A stretch of 64,000 bases of DNA from Streptomyces sp. NBC_01439 (lineage in GTDB: Bacteria; Actinomycetota; Actinomycetes; Streptomycetales; Streptomycetaceae). Shown one piece after another: positions 29,361 to 37,108 of the stretch (within the stretch, counting starts at the first letter, position 1; every line of letters begins with the position of its first letter). The notes under the pieces are model-generated. The model saw nothing but the letters and a program-made list of their open reading frames with translations, did not search any database and was not told the origin of the DNA. The stretch lies in assembly GCF_036227605.1 (NCBI RefSeq), contig NZ_CP109487.1:5106001-5170000 (forward strand), written 5' to 3'. Both the position numbers and the translations under genes were made by a program.

Positions 29361-29882
29361 TTGTCCCGCCCCCGTCACGTCTGGCACCTGCTCGGCGTGG
29401 TCCTGGCGGTACTCCTGGGCTGTGCGGCCCCGGCGGTGGCGGTCGACCCGGCGGCCCGGACGGCTCAGACACCGGCCGCGGACTCGACCCCGGCCCCGGT
29501 CCTGACCCCGGCCCCGGTCCTGACCCCGGCCCCGGTCCTGTACCCGGCTTCTGCCTCGGTCCCGGCTCCGGCCCCGGTCCTGGCCCCGGCTCCTGCTTCG
29601 GCGGCCGTCCCGGCTCCGGCCAACGACCCGGCCGCGGCGCGGCCCCGCGCGGCCGTCTCCACCGACGGCACGGGCGGGCCCGCCTGCGCCCCGGTGGCCC
29701 CCGAGCGCGGCGGTACGCCCGCCGTCCCCGCGCGCGCCTGGGGCGAGCACGCCCAGGTCCCGCCGGTCCGGGCGGCGCCCGAGGAGGCCGGTCCGGCCGC
29801 GGCCGTGCCCGTACGGACCCCCGTACGCGGCCCCGACCGCCCGGCCCCCGACCGGCTGGAGCTCTGCGTGATGCGGGTCTAG
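29361..29882 (+). CDS. Secreted Pro/Ala-repeat protein, probably starting at TTG
   Basis: The frame extends upstream, but the first start with a ribosome site (GAGAGG, 9 bases before) is TTG at 29361, giving 173 residues. The N-terminus RHVWHLLGVVLAVLLGCAAPAVA is a signal peptide. The cysteine in LLGC could be a weak lipobox; otherwise cleavage would follow AVA. The mature part has PAPVLTP repeats built from an exact 18-base tandem repeat, then an Arg/Pro-rich end with two cysteines (GGPACAPV and ELCVMRV). I cannot assign a function. The TTG start is uncertain. Confidence 0.6.
   Translation: MSRPRHVWHLLGVVLAVLLGCAAPAVAVDPAARTAQTPAADSTPAPVLTPAPVLTPAPVLYPASASVPAPAPVLAPAPASAAVPAPANDPAAARPRAAVSTDGTGGPACAPVAPERGGTPAVPARAWGEHAQVPPVRAAPEEAGPAAAVPVRTPVRGPDRPAPDRLELCVMRV
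29486..29539 (+). repeat. Three exact 18-base tandem repeats in a coding region
   Basis: The unit GACCCCGGCCCCGGTCCT occurs at 29486, 29504 and 29522 without a mismatch, encoding the hexapeptide TPAPVL. Length variation between strains is likely by slippage. Confidence 0.9.
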
Positions 29883-29940
29883 ACGGACCGGTCCCACCGG
29901 TCCGTCCATTCCCACCCACCCGCAGCACTGGAGCACCCGC

Positions 29941-30678
29941 ATGCCCTCTTCCAAGAAGCCCTCCGCCAAGAAGTCCTCCGCCAAACCCCTGCTGTTCTCC
30001 GCCGGGGTGGCCCTCGCCGCGATCGCCCTCGGTCTCGTCTCCTGGCAGGCCACCGCTCCCGCCGAGACCGGTTCGGCCGGGTCCGGCGCCGTCGCCGCGC
30101 CCCGGACCGACCCCGCCGCTGAGCTCAAGGCACTGGCCCGGCGCGAGTCCGGCGACAAGCTCGCCGTCGGCCGTGCCGACGCGCCCGTCGTGCTCATCGA
30201 GTACTCCGACTTCAAGTGCGGCTACTGCGGCAAGTTCGCCCGGGACACCGAGCCCGAACTGGTGAAGAAGTACGTCGAGGACGGCACCCTGCGCATCGAG
30301 TGGCGCAACTTCCCGATCTTCGGCGCCGAGTCCGAGGCCGCGGCCAAGGCCGCCTGGGCGGCCGGGCAGCAGGACCGCTTCGACGCCTTCCACGCCGCCG
30401 CCTACGCCGGCGGCTCGAAGGAGAAGGGCTTCGCCGAGCCCCGGCTCGTGGAGCTGGCCCGGGAGGCCGGGGTGCCCGATCTGGAGCGCTTCAAGGCGGA
30501 CATGGCCGGCGAGCAGGCCACGGCGGCCCTGAAGAAGGACCAGGAGGAGGGCTACCGCATCGGCGTCACCTCCACCCCGTCCTTCCTGCTGAACGGCAAG
30601 CCCATTGCCGGTGCCCAGCCGCTCGACACCTTCACGGCCGCCATCGCCAGGGCGAAGGCCGAGGCGGCGGAGCAGTGA
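29941..30678 (+). CDS. DsbA-family thiol:disulfide oxidoreductase, membrane-anchored
   Basis: 245 residues. A Lys-rich N-terminus is followed by one hydrophobic segment (about 17-38) that anchors or exports the protein. A thioredoxin-fold domain follows with active site CGYC in EYSDFKCGYCGKFARD and the cis-Pro loop GVTSTPSFLLNGK. The helical insert of DsbA-type enzymes lies between them. It faces the cell exterior and oxidises or isomerises disulfides. The next gene encodes a CcdA-like electron carrier and starts inside its stop codon (GTGA), so the two very probably form a redox pair. Confidence 0.93.
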   Translation: MPSSKKPSAKKSSAKPLLFSAGVALAAIALGLVSWQATAPAETGSAGSGAVAAPRTDPAAELKALARRESGDKLAVGRADAPVVLIEYSDFKCGYCGKFARDTEPELVKKYVEDGTLRIEWRNFPIFGAESEAAAKAAWAAGQQDRFDAFHAAAYAGGSKEKGFAEPRLVELAREAGVPDLERFKADMAGEQATAALKKDQEEGYRIGVTSTPSFLLNGKPIAGAQPLDTFTAAIARAKAEAAEQ

Positions 30679-31520
30679 CCGACATCGGATACCTGGCCGC
30701 CCTGCTGGGCGGCCTCCTCGCGCTGCTCAGCCCCTGCAGCGCCCTGCTGCTGCCGGCCTTCTTCGCGTACTCCATCGACTCCACCTCGCGGCTCCTGGCG
30801 CGCACCGGGATCTTCTACGCGGGCCTCGCGAGCACCCTGGTACCGCTGGGGGCGGCCGGCTCGTACGCAGGGCGGTTCTTCCACGGCAACCGCGACCAGC
30901 TCGTGCTGGCGGGCGGCTGGCTGATCATCGCGCTCGGCCTCGCGCAGATCCTGGGCCTCGGCTTCGCCCCGAAGCGGATCTCGGAGCTGTCGGGCCGGAT
31001 CCGGCCGACCACCGTTCTGTCGGTGTACGCGCTCGGCGCGGTCTACGGGCTGGCCGGGTTCTGCGCCGGCCCGATCCTGGGCAGCGTCCTGACGGTCGCG
31101 GCGGTGAGCGGCAGCCCCGTCTACGGCGGCCTGCTGCTCGCGGTCTACGCCCTGGGGATGGCCGTACCGCTGTTCGTACTGGCGCTGCTGTGGGAGCGGT
31201 TCGACCTGGGCCGGCGGCGCTGGCTGCGCGGCCGGGTCCTGCGCGTCGGCCGCTTCGAGCTGCACACCACCTCGCTGCTGTCCGGGCTGTTCTTCATCAC
31301 CCTGGGCGTGCTGTTCCTCGCCTACGACGGGGCGAGCGCGCTGCCGGGGCTGCTGGACGTGGACGACTCGTTCGCCGTGGAGCAGCGGCTCCGCGCGCTG
31401 GCCGACGCGGTTCCGGACGGGGCGCTGCTCGCCCTGGTCGCCGCCGGAGCGGCGGCCGTCGGCGTGGTGCAGTGGCGCCGCAGGGAGCGGGCGGCGGCGG
31501 CAGAGACCGAAGGGGAGTAA
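30675..31520 (+). CDS. CcdA/DsbD-type membrane electron-transfer protein
   Basis: A GTG start at 30675 overlaps the preceding stop (GTGA), giving 281 residues with about six membrane helices. The two redox cysteines sit in LLSPCSALLLPAFFAY (helix 1) and GLAGFCAGPILGS (helix 4), the hallmark of CcdA. It passes electrons from cytoplasmic thioredoxin across the membrane, here presumably to the DsbA-like partner. A poorly conserved extracytoplasmic loop with an acidic stretch (LLDVDDSFAVEQ) and a final helix with an Arg-rich tail complete it. Confidence 0.9.
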   Translation: MTDIGYLAALLGGLLALLSPCSALLLPAFFAYSIDSTSRLLARTGIFYAGLASTLVPLGAAGSYAGRFFHGNRDQLVLAGGWLIIALGLAQILGLGFAPKRISELSGRIRPTTVLSVYALGAVYGLAGFCAGPILGSVLTVAAVSGSPVYGGLLLAVYALGMAVPLFVLALLWERFDLGRRRWLRGRVLRVGRFELHTTSLLSGLFFITLGVLFLAYDGASALPGLLDVDDSFAVEQRLRALADAVPDGALLALVAAGAAAVGVVQWRRRERAAAAETEGE

Positions 31521-31525
31521 CCACA

Positions 31526-31554
31526 GAAGGCCCCGTCCGATGGACGGGGCCTTC
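31526..31554. terminator. Hairpin between ccdA-like gene and the tRNA cluster
   Basis: GAAGGCCCCGTCC (31526-31538) pairs with 31542-31554 around GAT. It starts 6 bases after the CDS stop and lies 7 bases from the 3' end of the minus-strand tRNA-Phe, so it can serve both directions. Confidence 0.85.
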
Positions 31555-31561
31555 TTGATGG

Positions 31562-31635
31562 TGGCTGGGGCCGGGGTCGAACCGGCGACCTATCGCTTTT
31601 CAGGCGATCGCTCGTACCAACTGAGCTACCCAGCC
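31562..31635 (-). tRNA. tRNA-Phe (anticodon GAA)
   Basis: 74 bases with the perfect acceptor stem GGCTGGG/CCCAGCC and discriminator A. The anticodon loop is CTGAAAA. It is the last gene of the minus-strand order Glu, Asp, Phe. Confidence 0.97.
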
Positions 31636-31657
31636 ACGAAACCGTTTCCGGTTTCAG

Positions 31658-31731
31658 CGATCCTGACGGGACTTGAACCCGCGACCTCCACCTTGACAGG
31701 GTGGCGAGCTAACCAACTGCTCCACAGGACC
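31658..31731 (-). tRNA. tRNA-Asp (anticodon GTC), second copy
   Basis: 74 bases differing from the copy at 25159 only in the acceptor stem (GGTCCTG/CAGGATC). The anticodon loop is CTGTCAA and the discriminator is G. Confidence 0.96.
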
Positions 31732-31770
31732 TTGCAGTGTGCGAGACCAAGTCTTGCACACGGTAATGCG

Positions 31771-31843
31771 TACCCCCAACGGGATTCGAACCCGTGCTAC
31801 CGCCTTGAAAGGGCGGCGTCCTGGGCCACTAGACGATGAGGGC
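31771..31843 (-). tRNA. tRNA-Glu (anticodon TTC)
   Basis: 73 bases beginning GCCCTCATCGTCTAGTGG. The anticodon loop is CTTTCAA and the T-arm is ACGGGTTCGAATCCCGT. The acceptor stem includes two G-U pairs and the discriminator is A. First of the Glu-Asp-Phe minus-strand cluster. Confidence 0.96.
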
Positions 31844-31946
31844 TAAAGGCCCGCCGGGCACTTCTCAGCGCGTCGGGGACGTGAGAAGCATATGGGATCC
31901 GGGGAGCTATCGCCAAAACGGTTTCCCCCGGAGCGACAATGGCCGG

Positions 31947-32297
31947 GTGCTGGAGATGACGCGCGAGGAGTTCGAAGAGCTCGTCGCAGAGGCCCTGGAC
32001 CGGATCCCGCCGGAGCTGACGCGGCTGATGGACAACGTGGCGGTGTTCGTCGAGGACGAGCCGCCCGCCGACGATCCCGAGCTGCTCGGTCTGTACGAGG
32101 GGACTCCGCTGACGGACCGCGGCGAGTGGTACGCCGGGGTGCTGCCGGACCGGATCACCATCTACCGCAATCCCACGTTGCGCATGTGCGAGGACCGGGA
32201 GAGCGTGGTCGCGGAGACGGAGGTCACCGTGGTGCACGAGATCGCCCACCACTTCGGGATCGACGACGAGCGGCTGCACGCGCTGGGGTACGGGTGA
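31947..32297 (+). CDS. Minimal zincin metallopeptidase (DUF1025/Zincin_1 type)
   Basis: 116 residues from the GTG at 31947. A second possible start, ATG 31956, lies three codons on. The C-terminal text [20 protein letters not shown] fits HExxHxxGxxD, giving three zinc ligands and the catalytic Glu. There is no signal peptide, so it acts in the cytoplasm or binds a partner. The family is widespread in actinobacteria and known substrates are lacking. Its stop overlaps the start of the first crcB (GTGA), tying its translation to the fluoride-channel pair. The reason is unknown. Confidence 0.85.
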   Translation: MLEMTREEFEELVAEALDRIPPELTRLMDNVAVFVEDEPPADDPELLGLYEGTPLTDRGEWYAGVLPDRITIYRNPTLRMCEDRESVVAETEVTVVHEIAHHFGIDDERLHALGYG

Positions 32298-32830
32298 CGC
32301 GGCCGCTCCCGGTGCCCGGCGACGGGGCGGAGCGGGCGGTGGATGATCCGGAGGCAATTGATCCGGACGTCGACCTGCACGTACCCGCGCAGCGCACCGA
32401 GCCGCAGGGCCGGGTGCTCGCGGCGGTGGCGGCGGGCGGCGCGCTCGGGGGCGCGGCACGGTACGGGATCTCCCTGCTGTGGCCGGCCGGGCCCGGGGCC
32501 TTCCCGTGGGCGACCCTGTGGATCAACGCCTCCGGCAGCGCGCTGATCGGCGTGCTCATGGTGCTGATCAGCGAGGGCGGCCGGACGGCCCCGCATCCGC
32601 TGCTGCGGCCCTTCGTCGGGGTCGGCGTGCTGGGCGGCTTCACCACCTTCTCCACCTACGCGGTGGACTTCTCGAGGCTCCTGGACGAGGGGGAGACGGG
32701 GGCCGCCCTGGCCTACGGCGGGCTCACGGTGGTGGCGGCGCTCGGCGCCGTGTGGGCGGCGGCTGCAGCGACCCGGCTCGCGGTCCGCGGGCCCGGAAGC
32801 GGGCACGGGCGCGGGCGCGTTCCGCGGTGA
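32294..32830 (+). CDS. crcB: Fluoride channel subunit CrcB/Fluc, first of a pair
   Basis: 178 residues. After a ~45-residue hydrophilic N-terminus come four helices with [24 protein letters not shown] (pore Asn) and the helix-break segment [12 protein letters not shown]. Fluc channels export fluoride and work as dual-topology dimers. In many Gram-positives two adjacent genes encode the two orientations, as here. It overlaps both neighbours by four bases. No fluoride riboswitch is apparent upstream within the overlapped unit. Confidence 0.93.
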   Translation: MTRPLPVPGDGAERAVDDPEAIDPDVDLHVPAQRTEPQGRVLAAVAAGGALGGAARYGISLLWPAGPGAFPWATLWINASGSALIGVLMVLISEGGRTAPHPLLRPFVGVGVLGGFTTFSTYAVDFSRLLDEGETGAALAYGGLTVVAALGAVWAAAAATRLAVRGPGSGHGRGRVPR

Positions 32831-33201
32831 ACTGGCTGCTCGTGGTGGTGGGCGCGGCCGTCGGCGCGCCGCTCCGCTACCTGTTGGACCGTGCGGTGCA
32901 GGCGCGGCACGACTCCCTCTTCCCCTGGGGCACCTTCGTGGTCAACGCGGTCGCCTGCCTGGTGCTCGGGGGGTTGACCGGGGCGGCGTTGGCGGGGGCC
33001 GCTCCCTCGCGGCTGCAGTTGCTGCTCGGGGCCGGGCTGTGCGGGGCGCTCAGCACGTATTCGACGTTCTCGTACGAGACGCTGCGGCTGGCCGAGCGCG
33101 GCCGGGGGTTCCTGGCCGCGGCGAACGTGGGGATGTCGGTGCTGGTCGGGCTCGGCGCGGTGCACCTCGGGTCGCAGGTGGCGCGGCAGCTCTTCGGCTG
33201 A
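32827..33201 (+). CDS. crcB: Fluoride channel subunit CrcB/Fluc, second of a pair
   Basis: 124 residues, four helices: [32 protein letters not shown] with the conserved Asn, and [14 protein letters not shown]. The usual Gly after the Asn (NxxG) is Ala here, a mild deviation. Its GTG overlaps the stop of the first crcB, so the heterodimer partners are made together. It is shorter than its partner because it lacks the N-terminal extension. Confidence 0.93.
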   Translation: MNWLLVVVGAAVGAPLRYLLDRAVQARHDSLFPWGTFVVNAVACLVLGGLTGAALAGAAPSRLQLLLGAGLCGALSTYSTFSYETLRLAERGRGFLAAANVGMSVLVGLGAVHLGSQVARQLFG

Positions 33202-33209
33202 GGGGTTCG

Positions 33210-33283
33210 GCTCGGGGGCTCCACCGGGGCTCCGCTCCCGGGCTCCGCTCCGGGGCTCCGTTACTGGGCTCCGCCCCCGGGTG
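33210..33283. repeat. Degenerate GGGCTCCG tandem block after crcB
   Basis: Four to five imperfect copies of a ~14-base unit containing GGGCTCCG(C/T) follow the crcB stop (about 33210-33283). There is no coding sense. It may form alternative GC-rich hairpins that act as a terminator. Confidence 0.6.
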
Positions 33284-33378
33284 TTCGTCGCAGGGCGTGT
33301 CCCTTACGGGTCAAAGGGAGTTGGGCACATTGACCCGCTCATGCGGAACGTTCGCCCTCAGGCTCCGGAGGTGCCCCC

Positions 33379-33924
33379 GTGCGCCAGTTGTCCGCTTCCC
33401 TCCGACTGGCCGTCACCGCGCTCGCGGTCGCGGCGACGGCCGGCTGCATGAGTGTCGGTGAGAACGCGGCGAAGCCCGGGCCCTCCGCTCCGGGGGACCG
33501 CCGCAGCGGCGCCGAAGCCGGCCCGGGGAACGTCTCGGGACGGGGCACCGGGGTCCGCGGCAACGGGCACGGCACGAAGGACGGTACGGGGAGCCAGGAC
33601 GGCCGGCACAAGGACGACGGCAAGGCCTCCGGCGCGACCGGAGCCTCGCCGAGCCCGGGCGCGCCGACCGGCCGGCCGGGGGTGCCCGCGCCGTCAGCGG
33701 GACCGGGCGGCGGCGCGGGCGGGCAGGGCCCGCAGCAACCCACCACGGGCGGGTCGGGCGGGTCGGGCGGTGGGCCCGGCGGCCCGGGCGGTTCGGCCGG
33801 CGGACAGCAGTCGGCGAGCCCGACCCCGGCACCCCCGGCCACGACTCCCCCTGTGACGGAACCCACGTTGGCGCCGCCGAGCCCGCAGCCGGAGCCGACC
33901 ACCCAGCCGGCCCCCGAGCTCTAG
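33379..33924 (+). CDS. Small lipoprotein with disordered Gly/Pro-rich body
   Basis: A GTG start lies 7 bases after GGAGG, giving 181 residues. The signal peptide VTALAVAATAGC ends in a lipobox (ATAGC), so the protein is lipid-anchored outside. The rest is low complexity: a basic Gly/Asn/His/Lys part, a GGSGG part and a Pro/Thr tail with PTPAPP and QPEPT. There is no folded domain, so it is probably a wall-spanning or surface filler. Homology searches will be misled by composition. Confidence 0.75.
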   Translation: MRQLSASLRLAVTALAVAATAGCMSVGENAAKPGPSAPGDRRSGAEAGPGNVSGRGTGVRGNGHGTKDGTGSQDGRHKDDGKASGATGASPSPGAPTGRPGVPAPSAGPGGGAGGQGPQQPTTGGSGGSGGGPGGPGGSAGGQQSASPTPAPPATTPPVTEPTLAPPSPQPEPTTQPAPEL

Positions 33925-34202
33925 GCCGGGCGGGCGTCCGGCCGGGTCCGGCAGGACCCGGTCCGCTACCGATGCCGGAGGCGTCTTCGCAGGTCAGAGA
34001 CGTTTCTGCGGGGGCGACTTGCCAGACCCCCAGGAGGGTGCGTATGGTTATAGATCGTTTGATCCCATTGCCCGGCGCCGAATCCGAAGAGCGCCGTGTG
34101 GCGCGTACTCTCCCTAGCCGTGGCTGACCGCATTGAGGCGGTCGATTTGCGATTCACGGAGTTTGGGCGCGTGCCGAGACTCCGGAAGGTTTCGCATTTC
34201 GC
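33925..34202 (+). promoter_or_regulatory. Leader of the DEAD-box helicase gene
   Basis: 278 bases with no coding sense. TATGGTTATAG (about 34044-34054) is an AT-rich candidate promoter element. GACCGC (34126-34131) pairs with GCGGTC (34138-34143) as a short hairpin. Cold-inducible DEAD helicases often have long structured leaders, and this is consistent but unproven. Confidence 0.35.
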
Positions 34203-36533
34203 ATGTCCATTTCCAGCTCTGACCGTTCCGTCATGCCCGAGAACGACTCCAACGAGATGATCGACGCCGAGGCCCTCGTGGTCACCGAGGCGATCGAGGC
34301 CGCTGAGGCCAACGAGATCATCGAGGCTCTTGAGGCCGACGTGAACACCGACGGGTCCTACGAGGACTCGACCACCGACTTCGACGACGACGCTGACGCT
34401 GACGCGGAGCCCTCGATCACCTTCGGCGACCTCGGTCTCCCCGAGGGCGTCGTGCGCAAGCTCGCGCAGAACGGCGTCACCACCCCCTTCCCGATCCAGG
34501 CCGCGACCATCCCGGACGCCCTGGCCGGCAAGGACATCCTCGGCCGTGGTCGCACCGGCTCCGGCAAGACCCTCTCCTTCGGTCTGCCGACCCTGGCGCA
34601 GCTCGCCGGCGGTTTCACCGAGAAGAAGAAGCCCCGCGCCATCATCCTCACGCCGACGCGTGAGCTCGCGATGCAGGTCGCGGACGCCCTCCAGCCGTAC
34701 GGCGACGTGCTCGGCCTGAAGATGAAGGTCGTCTGCGGCGGTACCTCCATGAGCAACCAGATCTACGCCCTGGAGCGCGGCGTCGACATCCTCGTCGCCA
34801 CCCCGGGCCGTCTGCGCGACATCATCAACCGTGGCGCCTGCTCCCTGGAGAACGTCCAGGTCGCGGTCCTCGACGAGGCCGACCAGATGGCCGACCTGGG
34901 CTTCCTGCCCGAGGTCACCGAGCTGCTCGACCAGATTCCCGGCGGCGGCCAGCGCATGCTCTTCTCCGCCACCATGGAGAACGAGATCGGCACGCTGGTC
35001 AAGCGCTACCTGTCCAACCCCGTCACGCACGAGGTCGACAGCGCGCAGGGCAACGTCACGACCATGACGCACCACGTCCTCGTCGTGAAGCCGAAGGACA
35101 AGGCGCCGGTCACGGCCGCCATCGCCGCCCGCAAGGGCCGCACCATCATCTTCGTCCGCACCCAGCTGGGCGCCGACCGCATCGCCGAGCAGCTCGTCGA
35201 GGCCGGCGTGAAGGCCGACGCGCTGCACGGCGGCATGACGCAGGGTGCCCGTACCCGCGTCCTCGCCGACTTCAAGGACGGCTACGTCAACGCGCTCGTC
35301 GCCACCGACGTCGCCGCCCGCGGCATCCACGTCGACGGCATCGACCTGGTCCTGAACGTGGACCCGGCCGGCGACCACAAGGACTACCTGCACCGCTCGG
35401 GCCGTACCGCCCGCGCCGGCAAGTCCGGTGTCGTGGTCTCCCTCGCGCTGCCGCACCAGCGTCGCCAGATCTTCCGCCTGATGGAGGACGCGGGCGTCGA
35501 CGCCTCGCGTCACATCGTCCAGGGCGCCGGCGCCTTCGAGCCGGAGGTCGCCGAGATCACCGGTGCCCGTTCGCTGACCGAGGTCCAAGCCGACTCCGCC
35601 AACAACGCCGCCAAGCAGGCCGAGCGCGAGGTCGCCGAGCTGACCAAGCAGCTGGAGCGCCTGACCCGCCGTGCCGGCGAGCTGCGCGAGGAGGCCGACC
35701 GCCTCGTCGCCCGCTCCGCCCGTGAGCGCGGCGAGGACCCGGAGGCCGCTGTCGCCGAGGTGGCCGAGGCCGCCGAGGCCGAGGTCGCGGCTGCCGCCGC
35801 TGCCGCTGCCGCCGAGATCGCGGCGCAGGAGCGCCGCGAGGAGCACCGCGCCCAGCGTGACGACCGTGGCAACTTCGAGCGTCGCGACAACCGTGGCGGC
35901 GACCGCGGTGGCGACCGTGGTGGCTTCCGCCGTGACGACCGCGGTGACCGCGGTGACCGCGGTGGCCGTCCGTCCGGTGGCTTCAACCGCGATGACCGTG
36001 GTGGCGAGCGTGGTGGCTTCCGCCGCGATGACCGTCCGTCGGGTGGCTTCCGCTCCGGTGGCGACCGTCCGTCCGGTGGTGGCTTCCGTCGTGACGACCG
36101 TCCGTCCGGTGGCTTCAACCGCGATGACCGTGGTGGCGAGCGTGGTGGCTTCCGCCGCGATGACCGTCCGTCGGGTGGCTTCCGCTCCGGTGGCGACCGT
36201 CCGTCCGGTGGTGGCTTCCGTCGTGACGACCGTCCGTCCGGTGGCTTCAACCGCGATGACCGTGGTGGCGAGCGTGGTGGCTTCCGCCGCGACGACCGTC
36301 CCTCCGGCAGCTTCAACCGTGACGACCGCTCCTCCGGCGGCTTCCGCTCCGGTGGCGGCGACCGCCCGTTCAACCGCGACCGTCGTGACGACCGTCCGTC
36401 CGGTGGCTTCCGCTCCGGTGGCGGCGACCGCCCGTACGGCCGTCGTGACGACCACCGTCCGTCCGGCTCCGGTTCCACCGGCGGCTTCGGCGGCCGCCGC
36501 GACGACAAGCCGCGCTGGAAGCGCAACGGCTGA
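34203..36533 (+). CDS. DEAD-box RNA helicase with acidic N-terminus and long RGG-like repeat tail
   Basis: 776 residues. An acidic N-terminal ~75 residues (EAIEAAEANEIIEALEAD) precede the core: the Q-motif (TPFPIQAATIPDAL), AxxGxGKT as GRGRTGSGKT, PTRELA, DEAD as VLDEADQMADLGF, SAT, and the final HRSGRTARAGKSG (motif VI). After ~residue 440 comes a helical Ala/Glu-rich stretch, then a ~230-residue tail of RRDDRPSGGF and NRDDRGGERGGF units. The tail is likely disordered, binds RNA and favours condensates, as in RhlE/CsdA-type helicases. It probably acts in RNA unwinding, ribosome assembly or cold adaptation. Confidence 0.95.
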   Translation: MSISSSDRSVMPENDSNEMIDAEALVVTEAIEAAEANEIIEALEADVNTDGSYEDSTTDFDDDADADAEPSITFGDLGLPEGVVRKLAQNGVTTPFPIQAATIPDALAGKDILGRGRTGSGKTLSFGLPTLAQLAGGFTEKKKPRAIILTPTRELAMQVADALQPYGDVLGLKMKVVCGGTSMSNQIYALERGVDILVATPGRLRDIINRGACSLENVQVAVLDEADQMADLGFLPEVTELLDQIPGGGQRMLFSATMENEIGTLVKRYLSNPVTHEVDSAQGNVTTMTHHVLVVKPKDKAPVTAAIAARKGRTIIFVRTQLGADRIAEQLVEAGVKADALHGGMTQGARTRVLADFKDGYVNALVATDVAARGIHVDGIDLVLNVDPAGDHKDYLHRSGRTARAGKSGVVVSLALPHQRRQIFRLMEDAGVDASRHIVQGAGAFEPEVAEITGARSLTEVQADSANNAAKQAEREVAELTKQLERLTRRAGELREEADRLVARSARERGEDPEAAVAEVAEAAEAEVAAAAAAAAAEIAAQERREEHRAQRDDRGNFERRDNRGGDRGGDRGGFRRDDRGDRGDRGGRPSGGFNRDDRGGERGGFRRDDRPSGGFRSGGDRPSGGGFRRDDRPSGGFNRDDRGGERGGFRRDDRPSGGFRSGGDRPSGGGFRRDDRPSGGFNRDDRGGERGGFRRDDRPSGSFNRDDRSSGGFRSGGGDRPFNRDRRDDRPSGGFRSGGGDRPYGRRDDHRPSGSGSTGGFGGRRDDKPRWKRNG
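35966..36292 (+). repeat. 132-base perfect tandem repeat, ~2.5 copies, inside the helicase tail
   Basis: The segment starting at 35966 recurs at 36098 and 36230. The first two copies are identical over 132 bases, and the third is identical for 63 bases before diverging at 36293. The period is 44 codons and keeps frame. The lack of synonymous change means recent duplication or ongoing homogenisation. Confidence 0.95.
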
Positions 36534-36558
36534 TCGCGGCTGAGCTGAACCCCTGAGG

Positions 36559-36596
36559 AAGGGCCCGTACGGCACCTGAGTGCCGTACGGGCCCTT
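36559..36596 (+). terminator. 17-bp perfect hairpin after the DEAD helicase
   Basis: AAGGGCCCGTACGGCAC (36559-36575) pairs with 36580-36596 around CTGA, then TCC. It begins 25 bases after the helicase stop. Confidence 0.88.
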
Positions 36597-36752
36597 TCCT
36601 CGCTCCAGGGGAACTGATGGTGCGTAACGCCCCTTCGGGGGTCGGCCCGAGGCCCTGCGGCACCCCACCGAACCCGTGGCGACAGGCCGGCCGACGGATA
36701 CCCGATCGGCTGACCGGCGCGGTCCGGCTATGCTCTGGGGTGAGCACCTGGA

Positions 36753-36825
36753 GGGCCATTAGCTCAATTGGCAGAGCAGCGGACTTTTAATCCGTTGGTT
36801 GTCGGTTCGAGTCCGACATGGCCTA
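36753..36825 (+). tRNA. tRNA-Lys (anticodon TTT)
   Basis: 73 bases beginning GGGCCATTAGCTCAATTGG. The anticodon loop is CTTTTAA, the acceptor is GGGCCAT/ATGGCCT with one G-U, and the discriminator is A. TATGCT at 36729-36734 is a candidate -10. tRNA 3' ends are favoured integration sites, and the gene that follows looks accessory. Confidence 0.96.
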
Positions 36826-36831
36826 CCGCTC

Positions 36832-36861
36832 GCAGGTGGCGGGTTAACCCGCCTGACCTGC
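36832..36861. repeat. 30-base near-perfect palindrome just after tRNA-Lys
   Basis: The core GGCGGGTTAACCCGCC (36838-36853) is a perfect palindrome. GCAGGT (36832-36837) and ACCTGC (36856-36861) extend the arms, with two extra bases on one side. It starts 6 bases beyond the tRNA. It may be an RNA-processing hairpin, a terminator part or a protein-binding site. Confidence 0.7.
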
Positions 36862-36866
36862 TACTT

Positions 36867-36900
36867 AGCGCCTCGACCGGCTTCGGCCGGTCGAGGCGCT
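36867..36900 (+). terminator. Terminator hairpin with UUCG loop after tRNA-Lys
   Basis: AGCGCCTCGACCGG (36867-36880) pairs with 36887-36900. The remaining six bases CTTCGG make the very stable C(UUCG)G tetraloop. It ends the tRNA-Lys transcript. Confidence 0.85.
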
Positions 36901-37108
36901 TCGTCGTTCCCGGCCCCGTGCGGGGGGTGAGCGCCTCCACGGAGTTGGGCGTGATCGGCTTCCCGTCCCGTCCAACTGAAGCCAAGGGCAAGGCCGTGCT
37001 GGGAGGCTGAGCGCATTTGATGAAGAAAGCCCTCAAGATCGCTGAAGATGGGGCGGTGCGGTGGTGCCGTGCCGGGAGACATGAGCGAGCGAGGGGAACG
37101 AGGACCGC

